NCBI RefSeq assembly: GCF_002954725.1
Contig: NZ_MSCQ01000001.1
Location: 62,001-126,000, forward strand
Origin: Photobacterium phosphoreum
Lineage (GTDB): Bacteria; Pseudomonadota; Gammaproteobacteria; Enterobacterales; Vibrionaceae
Length of the DNA stretch: 64,000 nt
Reading direction: 5' to 3'
The notes beneath the pieces were generated by a model. It made no database searches. It was not told the DNA's origin and saw nothing but the letters and a program-made list of their open reading frames with translations. This document shows, in pieces, positions 1 to 9,313 of the stretch. The stretch's first letter is position 1. Every line of letters begins with the position of its first letter. The position numbers were made by a program, and so were the translations under genes.

Positions 1-762
1 GTATCACCCGCAAAAACGTTAGATTATACATCGCCATTAGTGACGACAACGTTTACTTTACCAGAGCTTACACAGCATTCAGCTGAACTGATTGATGTGT
101 GCCGTGAGCTTACACCGATGGATATTGCGAGCTTAATGAAGGTCAGTGATAAAATTGCCGGATTAAATGCCGCCCGTTTTGCTGAGTGGCAGCCAGAATT
201 TACGGTGAATAATGCTCGCCAAGCCATTTTGGCATTTAAAGGTGATGTTTATACTGGTTTAGCGGCCGAAACCATGACTGACGCGGAGTTCGCTTATACA
301 CAGCAACATTTACGGATGTTGTCAGGCCTGTATGGCGTATTGCGTCCACTTGATTTGATGCAACCTTATCGATTAGAAATGGGGACGCGATTAACCAACC
401 CTCGCGGCAGTAATTTGTATCAATTTTGGGGGGATATCATCACCGATAAACTCAATGTGGCTGTTGCTGAACAAGGTGATGATATTGTGGTTAATTTGGC
501 TTCTAATGAGTATTTTAAAGCGGTCAAACCTAAGCAACTTCAAGCGCAATTAATTACTCCCATTTTTAAAGATTGTAAGAATGGCACCTATAAAGTGATC
601 AGTTTCTACGCCAAAAGAGCCCGTGGAATGATGGCACGTTATATTTTGGATAATCAATTAACGACGGTTGCTCAATTACAGCAATTTGATAGTGCTGGAT
701 ATTACTTTGTTGCTGCAGAATCAACATCGACAGAGTTAGTTTTTAAACGAGAACAGCAATAA
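1..762 (+). CDS. yaaA: Peroxide stress protein YaaA, 5' end cut by window
   Basis: The reading frame is open from base 1 and begins [13 protein letters not shown], the conserved N-terminus of the YaaA/DUF328 family. Only about four codons are missing, and the GTG at base 40 is internal, not the start. The 253 residues present match the usual length of about 257. In E. coli, YaaA is a cytoplasmic protein induced by OxyR that limits intracellular iron and so protects DNA and proteins during hydrogen peroxide stress. Conserved stretches such as [16 protein letters not shown] and NLASNEYF are visible. It converges with srmB across a shared terminator. The family assignment is firm; the role here is by homology. 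Confidence 0.95.
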   Translation, partial: VSPAKTLDYTSPLVTTTFTLPELTQHSAELIDVCRELTPMDIASLMKVSDKIAGLNAARFAEWQPEFTVNNARQAILAFKGDVYTGLAAETMTDAEFAYTQQHLRMLSGLYGVLRPLDLMQPYRLEMGTRLTNPRGSNLYQFWGDIITDKLNVAVAEQGDDIVVNLASNEYFKAVKPKQLQAQLITPIFKDCKNGTYKVISFYAKRARGMMARYILDNQLTTVAQLQQFDSAGYYFVAAESTSTELVFKREQQ

Positions 763-792
763 TTAGCGTAATAATATAAGTTTAATACCAAA

Positions 793-826
793 AAAAGGCC
801 AACGCATTTGCGTTGGCCTTGTTGTT
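793..826. terminator. Bidirectional terminator between yaaA and srmB
   Basis: A 12 bp perfect stem (AAGGCCAACGCA paired with its complement, 795-820) has a run of seven A on its left and GTTGTTTT on its right. On the minus strand it is a textbook Rho-independent terminator for srmB; on the plus strand the T tract is interrupted but usable for yaaA. Confidence 0.85.
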
Positions 827-850
827 TTATATCTGTTTTAAAAGAGAAAA

Positions 851-2101
851 CTACGACTTAGCTTGGCTTTTTTTAGCTGCTTGTTTGATTTTCTTTTTCG
901 CTTTCGCTTCTTTTACTTTCTTATCGACTTTTTTCTTTTTCTTTGCCGTATTTGATTTCTTTGTTTTTGGACGTAGGCCATGAATGAAACGCTCAGGCAC
1001 ATCTTCTTGCATGTAACGACTAATGCGTTCCATCATACTTTGGTCATGCGCTTCGATAAGAGCAATTGCTGTGCCTTTTTTACCTGCACGAGCGGTACGA
1101 CCAATGCGGTGTAAATACACTTCAGCGGTACGTGGCATATCGAAGTTAATTACATGGCTGATGTCAGGTAAATCAATACCACGAGCAGCAACGTCTGTAG
1201 CAATTAATACGTTGACTGCACCATCACGAAAACGGGTGATCATGTTAGTACGCGCAGCCTGCGCCATTTCACCTTGAATCCAGTTACATGGGATACCCAT
1301 TGCGTCTAATTGACCGCGAAGGATGCCTAGGCGCTCACGTGTTTTTACGAAAATAATGGTACGTTCAGCTTGCTCGGTAATGATATTCGCAAGTAAAGCC
1401 AATTTGTGATTCATATCATCACAACGAAGGTACATCTGTTGAATCTTTTTACGTTCGCGACGAGAAGGATCGGCATTCACTTCAAGTGGTTCATTCAGAA
1501 TTTTTTCTGAGAATTCACGTACGCCTTTGCCTTCCAATGTTGCAGAAAACAATAAGCTTTGACGACGCCAGCGACATTCATGGTTGATGCGCTCAACGAT
1601 TTTACCAAAGCCCATATCCAACATACGGTCTGCTTCATCAAGAATAAGACATTCAATTGCGCGGCAATCAAATTTCTCAGACTCAATGTATTCCATTAAG
1701 CGGCCCGGTGTTGCTACTACGATATCTTGCGTTTTGCCAAGTAGCTCTGCATGCTCATCGTAAGAAATACCACCCGTAATAGTAAATACTTTTAAGTTGG
1801 TGTACTTAGATAAAGCGCGAGCATGATCGGCAACTTGAATCGCTAATTCACGAGTTGGCGTTAAGATCAGTACACGTGCAGGCCCCGGCTTTTTGCGTGG
1901 AAAATCCTGCAAGTGCTGAATCATGGGTAGTAAAAACGCCGCTGTTTTTCCGGTCCCTGTTGGTGCAGAAGCCATGACATCTTTACCGTCAAGGGCATGA
2001 GGGATAGCCTGCGCTTGAACTACTGTTGGGCGGCTATAGCCGATCTCGTCAATCGCTCGTAATAGCTCGCTATCTAACTCTAATTCGGAAAAGTCTTTCA
2101 C
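851..2101 (-). CDS. srmB: ATP-dependent RNA helicase SrmB (DEAD-box)
   Basis: This is a 416-residue DEAD-box RNA helicase. A Q motif lies near residue 25, Walker A APTGTGKT at 46-53, PTRELA near 82, DEAD at 155-158, SAT at 186-188 and HRIGRTARAG near 330. A very lysine-rich tail after about residue 380 is typical of SrmB. In E. coli SrmB acts early in assembly of the 50S ribosomal subunit, binding 23S rRNA with L4 and L24. The start is a GTG, with GGGAG about nine bases upstream. Its neighbour trmN6 (yfiC) is also next to srmB in E. coli, though there divergently; here both are on the minus strand. SrmB rather than RhlE or DeaD is favoured by the N-terminus and context. Confidence 0.95.
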   Translation of the reverse strand: MKDFSELELDSELLRAIDEIGYSRPTVVQAQAIPHALDGKDVMASAPTGTGKTAAFLLPMIQHLQDFPRKKPGPARVLILTPTRELAIQVADHARALSKYTNLKVFTITGGISYDEHAELLGKTQDIVVATPGRLMEYIESEKFDCRAIECLILDEADRMLDMGFGKIVERINHECRWRRQSLLFSATLEGKGVREFSEKILNEPLEVNADPSRRERKKIQQMYLRCDDMNHKLALLANIITEQAERTIIFVKTRERLGILRGQLDAMGIPCNWIQGEMAQAARTNMITRFRDGAVNVLIATDVAARGIDLPDISHVINFDMPRTAEVYLHRIGRTARAGKKGTAIALIEAHDQSMMERISRYMQEDVPERFIHGLRPKTKKSNTAKKKKKVDKKVKEAKAKKKIKQAAKKSQAKS

Positions 2102-2296
2102 CAGTTATCTCTCCCAAGACAAATGCTAAATATGATCTCGTTACTGTATTTTTGATACTTAACCAGATCATGGGTATTTATATTAAGGGGCGGCATTATA
2201 GCCACTCCTAGCGTAAGTAACACCGATTAAAACATAAAAACATCAGTTAATGATGAATATTCGTTGTGGCTTGCTTAGTTTTTATGCTGTTACCGA

Positions 2297-3007
2297 TTAC
2301 ATTTTTAAGTAAAAATCTTTAGTAAGTGCAATGAAATCAGTGGAGTAAGCATTTTTAGTATGAATGCAAAGCTGTTGTGGTTCAGTAATAGAACAATTTT
2401 TATTTAATTGAATTAATGTCCGCATAAAAGGTTTGTGCTCAGTAGAACGAACATCGCAGCGCCGCTGGCAACATAATCCGTACGCCGATGCTTGGTTAAT
2501 CAGTTGTTGGCCTTCATAGGCAGGTAAAATAATGTTGGCACTGCCTTCGGGGGTTAATAAATGACTAATGGTTGCTAATAGCTGTTGATGACTAAGGGTG
2601 TCTGTGTGACGAGCAATCGCACGATGTTGCTGCTGTGCTTGCTGACCCGCATTAAAATAAGGTGGATTACAAATAATACTATCAATAGAAGCGGGGGGAA
2701 TATGCTGACACCAATGAGTAATGTCACTTTCAATACATTGTAATCGTGATTGCCAAGGCGATGCTGCAAAGTTAGCTGTTGCGGCGGTGACAGCGATTGA
2801 ATCTAATTCAATGGCAGTGATTGTGGTTGCGAGTGTACGTTGTGCCGCCATTAATGCTAATAAGCCACTGCCAGTACCAATATCAACAATATGTCCTTGT
2901 TGAGGGAGCTTTGCCCATGCCCCTAATAATACGCCGTCAGTACTGATCGGCATGCCGCAACCATGATCATTGATGGTAAATTGTTTAAAAATAAAGCAGC
3001 GACTCAT
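2297..3007 (-). CDS. trmN6: tRNA1(Val) (adenine37-N6)-methyltransferase
   Basis: This is a 236-residue class I S-adenosylmethionine methyltransferase. The SAM-binding motif DIGTGSG is at 42-48 and the amino-methyltransferase catalytic motif NPPY at 114-117. The N-terminus FKQFTINDHGCGMPISTDG is characteristic of TrmN6 (YfiC), which N6-methylates A37 of tRNA1(Val). The ATG is preceded by AAGGAA seven bases upstream. The gene points toward srmB across a 195 bp gap and is divergent from brnQ. Confidence 0.93.
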   Translation of the reverse strand: MSRCFIFKQFTINDHGCGMPISTDGVLLGAWAKLPQQGHIVDIGTGSGLLALMAAQRTLATTITAIELDSIAVTAATANFAASPWQSRLQCIESDITHWCQHIPPASIDSIICNPPYFNAGQQAQQQHRAIARHTDTLSHQQLLATISHLLTPEGSANIILPAYEGQQLINQASAYGLCCQRRCDVRSTEHKPFMRTLIQLNKNCSITEPQQLCIHTKNAYSTDFIALTKDFYLKM

Positions 3008-3384
3008 TATGGTTTCCTTGGTTTACAATATTGCCATCAGGCTTACAAAGCATATAAAACGGCGGCGGTATAATCAAAAAACTATTATTTGTTAATCATC
3101 TGTTTATTTATTGTTGCTTGGTTGTTTTATCTTTTTTATAAGTATGGTTTTTTTGATTTATATTGGTTCTTTATTCTTTTTTTTACTATCTAATTGGTTG
3201 TTAGTTTCAGTTTTACAGCTTGTTAACTGGATTATATGGTGTTTTTAGCTGGTCTATTGCTAAGGTTACTCTTTTTGGTCATTATGCTATAAGGCGCGAC
3301 AATCATAGCAATATATAGTACGTGCTACTTATTATAAAAAATGCAGACACAATATATAACCCATTAGCGAGTGGAAGGTGCAGT
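3008..3384. other. Intergenic region, trmN6/brnQ divergent promoters
   Basis: This 377 bp gap between divergent genes is strongly T-rich on the plus strand at 3100-3200. No convincing small gene is present. The brnQ promoter candidate lies at its right-hand side; I see nothing else I can name. Confidence 0.6.
3266..3293 (+). promoter_or_regulatory. Candidate extended -10 promoter for brnQ
   Basis: TGCTATAAG at 3285-3293 is an extended -10 element (TG, one base, then five of six matches to TATAAT). A weak -35 (TTACTC, 3266-3271) lies 16 bases upstream. It is about 90 bases before the chosen brnQ start. Confidence 0.4.
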
Positions 3385-4701
3385 TTGAAAAAGACACTCA
3401 AAGTAACAGATATTATCGCGCTAGGCTTTATGACCTTTGCGTTCTTTCTTGGTGCAGGAAACATCATTTTTCCACCGTTAGCAGGACAGCTGGCAGGTGA
3501 GAATATGTTATCTGCAATGTCAGGCTTTTTGGTTACCGCGGTCGGTTTACCTTTAATTGGTATTATTGCCGTTGCGATTGCTGGTGGTGGTTGGACTGGG
3601 TTAACCCGTGATTTACCCTCAAAAGTAGCGACCTTAATGGCGGTATTGATTTTTATCATTATTGGCCCAGCGTTCGCTGCTCCTCGTACCGGTCTTGTTG
3701 CCTATGAAATGGCGATTAAACCGTTTATTACTGATGCTAGTCAAACCAGCTTAACTATTTTTTCTATTCTCTTTTTTGCTGTAGCGCTGTTTTTTGCTTG
3801 GTCTCGTGGCAAATTGATCGACATGATTGGTAAGTTCTTAACCCCAGCGTTATTTGTGGTGTTAACCGTGTTGGCGATTGCAGTCTTTATTAATCCACAA
3901 GGAACAATTGTTGCGGCTCAAGGTGATTATATCACACAAGCCTTCACGACAGGTTTCCTTGAAGGTTATAACACCATGGATACCTTCGCAGCATTGATGT
4001 TTGGGATGCTCATTGTTGATGTGATCCGCAGTAAAGGTATTACGGATGAGAAAACGACTTGTACGTATCTTATTTACGCGGGTTTAATTGCTGCGGCAGG
4101 CTTAGCGTTTGTTTATGTTTCATTATTTTATCTTGGCGCAACCAGTGTAGGTATTGCTGGTGGTGTGGGTAATGGCGGTGTAATTTTAACGACGTATGTA
4201 ATGGCGTTATTTGGGCCGACTGGACAAATTATTTTATCCACAATTGTATTACTTGCATGTTTAACAACGGCAATAGGTTTAATTAGTGCCTGTGCTGATT
4301 ACTTCAGTACGTTAACACCACTGTCTTATAAAAAGTGGGCAGTAGTATTAGCCATCGTGTGTGCGGTAGTCGCTAATGTTGGTTTAAATATGCTGATTAC
4401 ATTATCGATACCAGTCTTATTTGCCTTGTATCCCGTGGCGATTGCATTAGTGGCATTGACCTTAATTCGTAAATGGTTGCCTAATCCACGTTTAGCGTAT
4501 CGAGTGGTATTATTGGTCTCATTTGTGTTCAGTATGATTGATGTTGCTAAATATCTAAAGTTTGATATGTCAGTCTTTAGCATATTACCATTATTTAATT
4601 ATGGTATGGCGTGGGTGCTACCAACCGTGTTGGCATTAGTAGTGACGCGCTTTATTGGTGGTAAGTACCATAATGACGGTAATAATACCATTGTAGTGTA
4701 A
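3385..4701 (+). CDS. brnQ: Branched-chain amino acid transporter BrnQ (LIVCS family)
   Basis: This is a 438-residue inner-membrane carrier with about twelve hydrophobic segments. It matches the BrnQ/LIV-II family, which imports leucine, isoleucine and valine by cation symport. The N-terminal stretch IIALGFMTFAFFLGAGNIIF is the family signature. The start is taken as the TTG at 3385 because GGAAGG lies six bases upstream and the protein then begins at the conserved KKTLKVTDII. The longer frame from 3322 would add 21 hydrophilic residues with no ribosome binding site. The gene appears monocistronic and is closed by a strong terminator shared with fldB. Confidence 0.92.
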   Translation: MKKTLKVTDIIALGFMTFAFFLGAGNIIFPPLAGQLAGENMLSAMSGFLVTAVGLPLIGIIAVAIAGGGWTGLTRDLPSKVATLMAVLIFIIIGPAFAAPRTGLVAYEMAIKPFITDASQTSLTIFSILFFAVALFFAWSRGKLIDMIGKFLTPALFVVLTVLAIAVFINPQGTIVAAQGDYITQAFTTGFLEGYNTMDTFAALMFGMLIVDVIRSKGITDEKTTCTYLIYAGLIAAAGLAFVYVSLFYLGATSVGIAGGVGNGGVILTTYVMALFGPTGQIILSTIVLLACLTTAIGLISACADYFSTLTPLSYKKWAVVLAIVCAVVANVGLNMLITLSIPVLFALYPVAIALVALTLIRKWLPNPRLAYRVVLLVSFVFSMIDVAKYLKFDMSVFSILPLFNYGMAWVLPTVLALVVTRFIGGKYHNDGNNTIVV

Positions 4702-4723
4702 TGATACTGTTGTTTATAAAAGT

Positions 4724-4753
4724 AAAAAGGGATGCCTAGTGGTATCCCTTTTT
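4724..4753. terminator. Bidirectional terminator brnQ/fldB
   Basis: A stem of AAAAAGGGAT paired with ATCCCTTTTT is extended by a G-T and two C-G pairs around a TAGT loop. A and T runs on both sides let it serve brnQ and the convergent fldB. Confidence 0.9.
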
Positions 4754-4780
4754 CATATTCGCTGGATGATACTTTAAAAG

Positions 4781-5302
4781 TTATAGTAGTTGAGCGTATT
4801 CAAGCATGATTTGTTCACACCACTGTGTAATTCGCGCATCACTTAAGTCATATTGGCTGTCTTCATCTAACGCGAGGCCAACAAAAAATTGTTCGTCAGT
4901 AGTGAGTGCTTTTGATGCTTGAAATTGATAGCTGTCATCATTAGGCCAATAACCGATAAACTGCACCCCTGTTGGACACAGTTGATCGTGTAACATGCCC
5001 ATCGCATCTAAAAACCATTCGGTATAACCTTCTTGATCACCAAGCCCAAACAGTGCCACGGTTTTTTGTTGCAACTGTAAACCATCGAGTTGCTGCCATA
5101 CCGCTTCCCAATCTTCTTGGATCTCGCCAAAATCCCAGGTTGAAATGCCTAAAATTAACATGTCATATTGGTTCATTTCAGCTAATGGCGTGTGTTTAAT
5201 ATTGTGTAATTCAATGATGTCAGCCCCAAGGCAGTCACGAATTTTTTCTGCCGCCATTTCGGTATAGCAGGTGGTTGAGCCATAAAACAAACCAATTTTC
5301 AT
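4781..5302 (-). CDS. fldB: Flavodoxin 2 (FldB)
   Basis: This is a 173-residue long-chain flavodoxin, a cytoplasmic FMN electron carrier. The phosphate-binding loop YGSTTCYTE is near the N-terminus, [12 protein letters not shown] occupies the 50s loop region, and [15 protein letters not shown] is the 90s loop. The start at 5302 puts AGGA at a proper distance; the earlier in-frame ATG at 5311 sits inside that ribosome binding region. E. coli FldB is 173 residues, begins with the same GLFYGS block, and is also divergent from xerD, which separates it from FldA. Confidence 0.93.
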   Translation of the reverse strand: MKIGLFYGSTTCYTEMAAEKIRDCLGADIIELHNIKHTPLAEMNQYDMLILGISTWDFGEIQEDWEAVWQQLDGLQLQQKTVALFGLGDQEGYTEWFLDAMGMLHDQLCPTGVQFIGYWPNDDSYQFQASKALTTDEQFFVGLALDEDSQYDLSDARITQWCEQIMLEYAQLL

Positions 5303-5514
5303 GTTGTACATCCTGTGTGTTTATTTTTAGTCAAAGTGTACTCGCTATTGATTATTAAGCTCAAGCTTAGCGTGAGATTGAAAGTGATAATATTAAGCTT
5401 AATAAATAGATAACGAGGTTACTTTTAAGATTAAATATCCTATTATGCGCTGATTACTGTGTTTTTATCCATGTATTTAAACCGCCTTATGACACAGCTT
5501 ATAACGAGGTAAAA

Positions 5515-6411
5515 ATGGTAACTGACGATGTTATTATTGAACGCTTTCTAGATGCGATCTGGATGGAACGAGGGTTATCAGAAAATACTCTTGCTTCTTA
5601 TCGCAATGATTTAAAAAAATTACAAAAATGGATGCAGCAGCAAAATATTGCCATTTCTCAGGCCTCTGTTGATGATTTACAACGTTATCAATTATGGCTA
5701 TTTGATCAAAATTATAAGCAAACTTCGCGTGCTCGAATGGTATCGGCGATTCGACGTTTATTTCAATATTTGTACCGCGAGAAAGTACGAATAGATGATC
5801 CGAGCGCGATGCTAGTTACCCCTAAATTACCCAAACGATTACCTAAAGATCTTACCGAAGCCCAGGTCGATGCGTTACTCGATGCGCCGGATGTTAATGA
5901 TCCGCTCCAATTACGCGATAAAGCGATGTTGGAATTATTATACGCCACTGGTTTACGTGTGACTGAACTGGTGACCTTAACCATGGATAAAGTCAGCCTA
6001 CGCCAAGGTGTGGTCAGAGTAACAGGTAAAGGTGACAAAGAACGCCTAGTACCGATGGGCGAAAATGCAGTGGATTGGATTGAACAATTTATTGACAGTG
6101 GCCGAGCGGTGTTATTAGGTGAGAAAAGTTCGGATGTGTTGTTTCCAAGTCGACGTGCAAGGCAAATGACCCGCCAAACATTCTGGCATCGAATTAAGTA
6201 TTATGCGGTATTAGCCGGCATTGATGCTGATACGTTATCCCCCCATGTTATGCGGCATGCTTTTGCGACCCATTTGCTTAATTATGGTGCTGATTTGCGA
6301 GTGGTACAAATGTTGCTTGGTCATAGTGATCTCTCTACGACCCAAATTTATACCCATGTCGCCACAGAAAGATTGAAACAATTGCACCAAAATCATCATC
6401 CTCGTGCATAA
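5515..6411 (+). CDS. xerD: Site-specific tyrosine recombinase XerD
   Basis: XerD works with XerC and FtsK at dif sites to resolve chromosome dimers. This protein is 298 residues, with an N-terminal SAM-like DNA-binding domain (about 1-105) and a C-terminal catalytic domain. All six catalytic residues are visible at R148, K172, H244, R247, H270 and the nucleophile Y279, the numbering I recall for E. coli XerD. The ATG follows a GAGG motif. It starts the conserved xerD-dsbC-recJ-prfB-lysS run. The context (fldB, dsbC) settles XerD over XerC. Confidence 0.97.
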   Translation: MVTDDVIIERFLDAIWMERGLSENTLASYRNDLKKLQKWMQQQNIAISQASVDDLQRYQLWLFDQNYKQTSRARMVSAIRRLFQYLYREKVRIDDPSAMLVTPKLPKRLPKDLTEAQVDALLDAPDVNDPLQLRDKAMLELLYATGLRVTELVTLTMDKVSLRQGVVRVTGKGDKERLVPMGENAVDWIEQFIDSGRAVLLGEKSSDVLFPSRRARQMTRQTFWHRIKYYAVLAGIDADTLSPHVMRHAFATHLLNYGADLRVVQMLLGHSDLSTTQIYTHVATERLKQLHQNHHPRA

Positions 6412-6571
6412 TTATGAGATGTTGTTAGCTAAAATTAGCGATAATATTTGTATTTAGGGATACTTCATTTATGCTGCGCAGATAAAAATAGTAGCGTAAT
6501 TGAAACTATATAAAAGAGGTTTCGGTCTGTTGTTATACCGAGATTGTCATTATTTTAAAAGGGATAACAAG

Positions 6572-7300
6572 ATGCATTTTATTAGCCGCACAGTACTCGC
6601 CACGACTGTTGCACTTACTGCTTTTTCCGCGGTAGCAAAGCCCGATGTAACGGCTATCACCAAGCAACTATCAAACATTGGTTTAACACCAAGTTCAATT
6701 ACAGCGTCGCCAATAGCGGGTGTAAATGAAGTTGTGACAGAACGTGGTGTTATTTATACCTCTGATAATGGTCAATATTTTTTAGCGGGCCATCTATACC
6801 AAAATACAGGTGCTGAGCCTATCAATTTAACTGAGCAAAAAATGGCACAGTTAAATAAAGCGAAATTAGCCGGTATGGATAAAGACATGATTGTTTATCC
6901 GGCTAAAAATGAAAAATACGTTGTGACTGTATTTACCGATACCAGCTGTGGTTATTGCCGTAAATTACACAATGAAATGCAAGGTTATAACGATGCCGGT
7001 ATTACTGTACGTTATTTAGCCTTCCCTCGTGGTGGTAAGAGTTCAAGTAACTTTAATCAAATGAGCGCAATTTGGGGTGCTAAAGATCGCGTTAAAGCGA
7101 TGCATGATGCGAAAAGTGGTACTTTTGATGAAGCAAATATTACCCCTCGCCCTGATTTAGTGATGCAGCAATATCAACTCGGTGTTGAGATGGGTGTTAA
7201 TGGTACGCCAGCTATCGTGCTTGCCGATGGCACAATGATCCCTGGTTACCAACCGCCAGCGGCGTTATTACAGTTATTGGATAGCAAAGCGAAGAGCTAA
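6572..7300 (+). CDS. dsbC: Periplasmic disulfide isomerase DsbC, lacking the structural disulfide
   Basis: This is a 242-residue protein disulfide isomerase with a signal peptide (about 1-22, cut after AVA). It has an N-terminal dimerisation domain and a thioredoxin-like domain with the active site CGYC at 126-129 and the cis-proline loop GTPAIVL near 212. The family isomerises wrong disulfides in the periplasm and is kept reduced by DsbD. The start at 6572 is chosen because the upstream codons in frame encode no signal sequence. E. coli DsbC has a second, non-redox disulfide between cysteines in AIWCAKD and PASCD; here the first reads AIWGAKD and the second region has no cysteine, so the active-site pair are the only cysteines. 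Confidence 0.95.
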   Translation: MHFISRTVLATTVALTAFSAVAKPDVTAITKQLSNIGLTPSSITASPIAGVNEVVTERGVIYTSDNGQYFLAGHLYQNTGAEPINLTEQKMAQLNKAKLAGMDKDMIVYPAKNEKYVVTVFTDTSCGYCRKLHNEMQGYNDAGITVRYLAFPRGGKSSSNFNQMSAIWGAKDRVKAMHDAKSGTFDEANITPRPDLVMQQYQLGVEMGVNGTPAIVLADGTMIPGYQPPAALLQLLDSKAKS

Positions 7301-7332
7301 TCTCGACCATTTAGTGACTGTTCATTATATAT

Positions 7333-7362
7333 AAAAGCCTGATAGTGATATCAGGCTTTTTT
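7333..7362 (+). terminator. Rho-independent terminator after dsbC
   Basis: AAAAGCCTGATA and TATCAGGCTTTT pair perfectly around GTGA, followed by more T. It separates dsbC from recJ. Confidence 0.9.
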
Positions 7363-7420
7363 GTTAGTAGTGATTTGGTTAAGATGAAAAGATAATCATT
7401 CCATTAAAGAAGCCGTTATT

Positions 7421-9145
7421 ATGATAGAAATCAAGCGTCGTCCTGTTGCCGATCCTCAAGGCTTCTCTAGTGCTATTCCCGCTATTTTACAACGTATCTA
7501 TGCCAGCCGCGGCATCACCAATGATGCAGAACTTGAGCGCGGTGCTAAAGGATTACTTAATTATAATCAACTCTATGGCATGGCTGATGCGGTGGCGTTA
7601 TTAGTTACCGCACTCGCTAATAATACGCGGATTATTATTGTCGGTGATTTTGATGCTGATGGCGCAACCAGTTCCGCCTTATCGGTACTTGCATTGAAAA
7701 TGTTGGGTTGTCGTAATGTCGATTATTTAGTCCCCAATCGGTTTGATGATGGCTATGGTCTAAGCCCAGAAGTGGCGCAACAAGCGATTGATCGTGGTGC
7801 TGAATTAATCATGACGGTGGATAATGGCGTGTCATCGATTACTGGTGTTGCAGCCGCAAAAGCGCAAGGGGTACAGGTACTGGTTACTGATCATCATCTA
7901 CCAGGGGATTGTTTACCTGCTGCCGATGCAATGGTCAATCCCAACCTTGATCAATGTGGTTTTCCATCAAAGGCCTTATGTGGTGTCGGTGTCGCATTTT
8001 ATTTAATGTTGGCTCTGCGGGCAGAACTGCGAAATAACGGTTGGTTTGAACAGCAAGCATTGGCTGTGCCTAACCTTGCAGAACTACTTGATTTAGTGGC
8101 GCTTGGTACTGTTGCTGACGTGGTCGCTTTAGACGGTAATAATCGCATTCTCGTCCATCAAGGATTACAGCGTATTCGTGCTGGAAAATGTCGCCCGGGT
8201 ATTCAAGCATTAATTGAAGTGGCTAATCGTGATCCTGCGCGATTGATCGCGAGTGATCTTGGGTTTGCATTGGGGCCTCGTATTAATGCTGCTGGGCGAT
8301 TAGACGATATGTCGTTTGGGGTAGAATTGTTGTTGTGTGACAATATTCAAGCGGCGCGTCGAATGGCATCAGAGCTTGATGCGCTCAATCAAACCCGCAA
8401 AGAAATAGAACAAGGAATGAAAGAAGAAGGCCTTGCTATTTGTGAGCGGTTGCAGTTTAACCACCAAGATATGCCTTATGGGTTAGTGCTGTTTCAACGC
8501 GATTGGCATCAAGGTGTTATCGGTATTTTAGCCTCACGGATCAAAGATAAATATCATCGTCCGGTGATTGCTTTTGCTGATGCGGGTAATGGTGAAATAA
8601 AAGGTTCGTGTCGTTCTATCGCGGGATTACATATGCGGGATGTGTTGGATGTGGTTGATACCCAACATCCTGGAATGATTTTAAAATTTGGTGGCCATGC
8701 GATGGCGGCTGGACTGACGATCCCTGAGTCTCAACTGGAAGCCTTTAGTGTTGCCTTTGATGCTGCGGTACGTAATGTATTAGACGAAGATGCATTACAA
8801 GGCATCTTGCTCAGTGATGGTGAATTACTGCCGCATGAACTGACATTAGAAACGGCGGAAACACTACGCGCAGGTGGGCCGTGGGGACAACAATTTCCTG
8901 AACCGACCTTTGATGGCACGTTTCGATTATTGCACCAAAAGTTGGTGGCAGGAAAACACCTAAAAATAATGGTTGAACCATTAGCTGGTGGTAGTGTTAT
9001 TGATGCAATTGCGTTTAATGTTGATCTAAAACTCTGGCCTGATGCCTCAGTACAGCAAATTGAATTGGTGTATCGCCTCGATGTGAATGAATTTCGAGGC
9101 AATCGCAGTGTACAGTTAATGGTTGAGCATTTAGTCGCAAAATAA
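7421..9145 (+). CDS. recJ: Single-stranded-DNA-specific 5'-3' exonuclease RecJ
   Basis: This is a 574-residue DHH-family exonuclease that degrades single-stranded DNA 5' to 3' in RecF-pathway recombination and mismatch repair. Metal-binding motifs are visible: DFDADGATSS from residue 76, VDNG near 133, and VTDHH with DHH at 157-159. The DHHA1 domain with GGHAMAAG lies near residue 425 and an OB-like domain follows. Length agrees with E. coli RecJ (577). The ribosome binding site is weak (AAGAAG). A long hairpin follows the gene before prfB. Confidence 0.96.
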   Translation: MIEIKRRPVADPQGFSSAIPAILQRIYASRGITNDAELERGAKGLLNYNQLYGMADAVALLVTALANNTRIIIVGDFDADGATSSALSVLALKMLGCRNVDYLVPNRFDDGYGLSPEVAQQAIDRGAELIMTVDNGVSSITGVAAAKAQGVQVLVTDHHLPGDCLPAADAMVNPNLDQCGFPSKALCGVGVAFYLMLALRAELRNNGWFEQQALAVPNLAELLDLVALGTVADVVALDGNNRILVHQGLQRIRAGKCRPGIQALIEVANRDPARLIASDLGFALGPRINAAGRLDDMSFGVELLLCDNIQAARRMASELDALNQTRKEIEQGMKEEGLAICERLQFNHQDMPYGLVLFQRDWHQGVIGILASRIKDKYHRPVIAFADAGNGEIKGSCRSIAGLHMRDVLDVVDTQHPGMILKFGGHAMAAGLTIPESQLEAFSVAFDAAVRNVLDEDALQGILLSDGELLPHELTLETAETLRAGGPWGQQFPEPTFDGTFRLLHQKLVAGKHLKIMVEPLAGGSVIDAIAFNVDLKLWPDASVQQIELVYRLDVNEFRGNRSVQLMVEHLVAK

Positions 9146-9170
9146 CCATAGTCTGATAAGTCAGCGATTA

Positions 9171-9211
9171 ATGGTGAGGATCTTGGCGTTGACAGCCTAG
9201 ATTGTCACCAT
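9171..9211 (+). terminator. Long hairpin after recJ, probable terminator
   Basis: ATGGTGA (9171-9177) pairs with TCACCAT (9205-9211), and ATCTTGGC pairs with GCCTAGAT with one mismatch around a GTTGACA loop. The T tract is short (ATTTTGATT), so termination is likely but not certain. Confidence 0.55.
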
Positions 9212-9252
9212 ATTTTGATTAATTTTCTGATAACCTTTCTCTCCCTCTGTAT

Positions 9253-9276
9253 ATTCTATCTACAATTCGATAGAAT
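9253..9276 (+). promoter_or_regulatory. Perfect inverted repeat upstream of prfB
   Basis: ATTCTATC and GATAGAAT are exact inverted copies separated by eight bases, 38 bases before the prfB start. It could be an operator, a leader hairpin or chance; I do not recognise a regulator for it. Confidence 0.45.
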
Positions 9277-9313
9277 CTTGCGGTTATATCTATTTCGGTA
9301 ATGAAGCGTGGCG

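Noticed and set aside
40-762. GTG at base 40 as the yaaA start
   Set aside because: The frame upstream to base 1 encodes the conserved [13 protein letters not shown], so the gene runs off the window.
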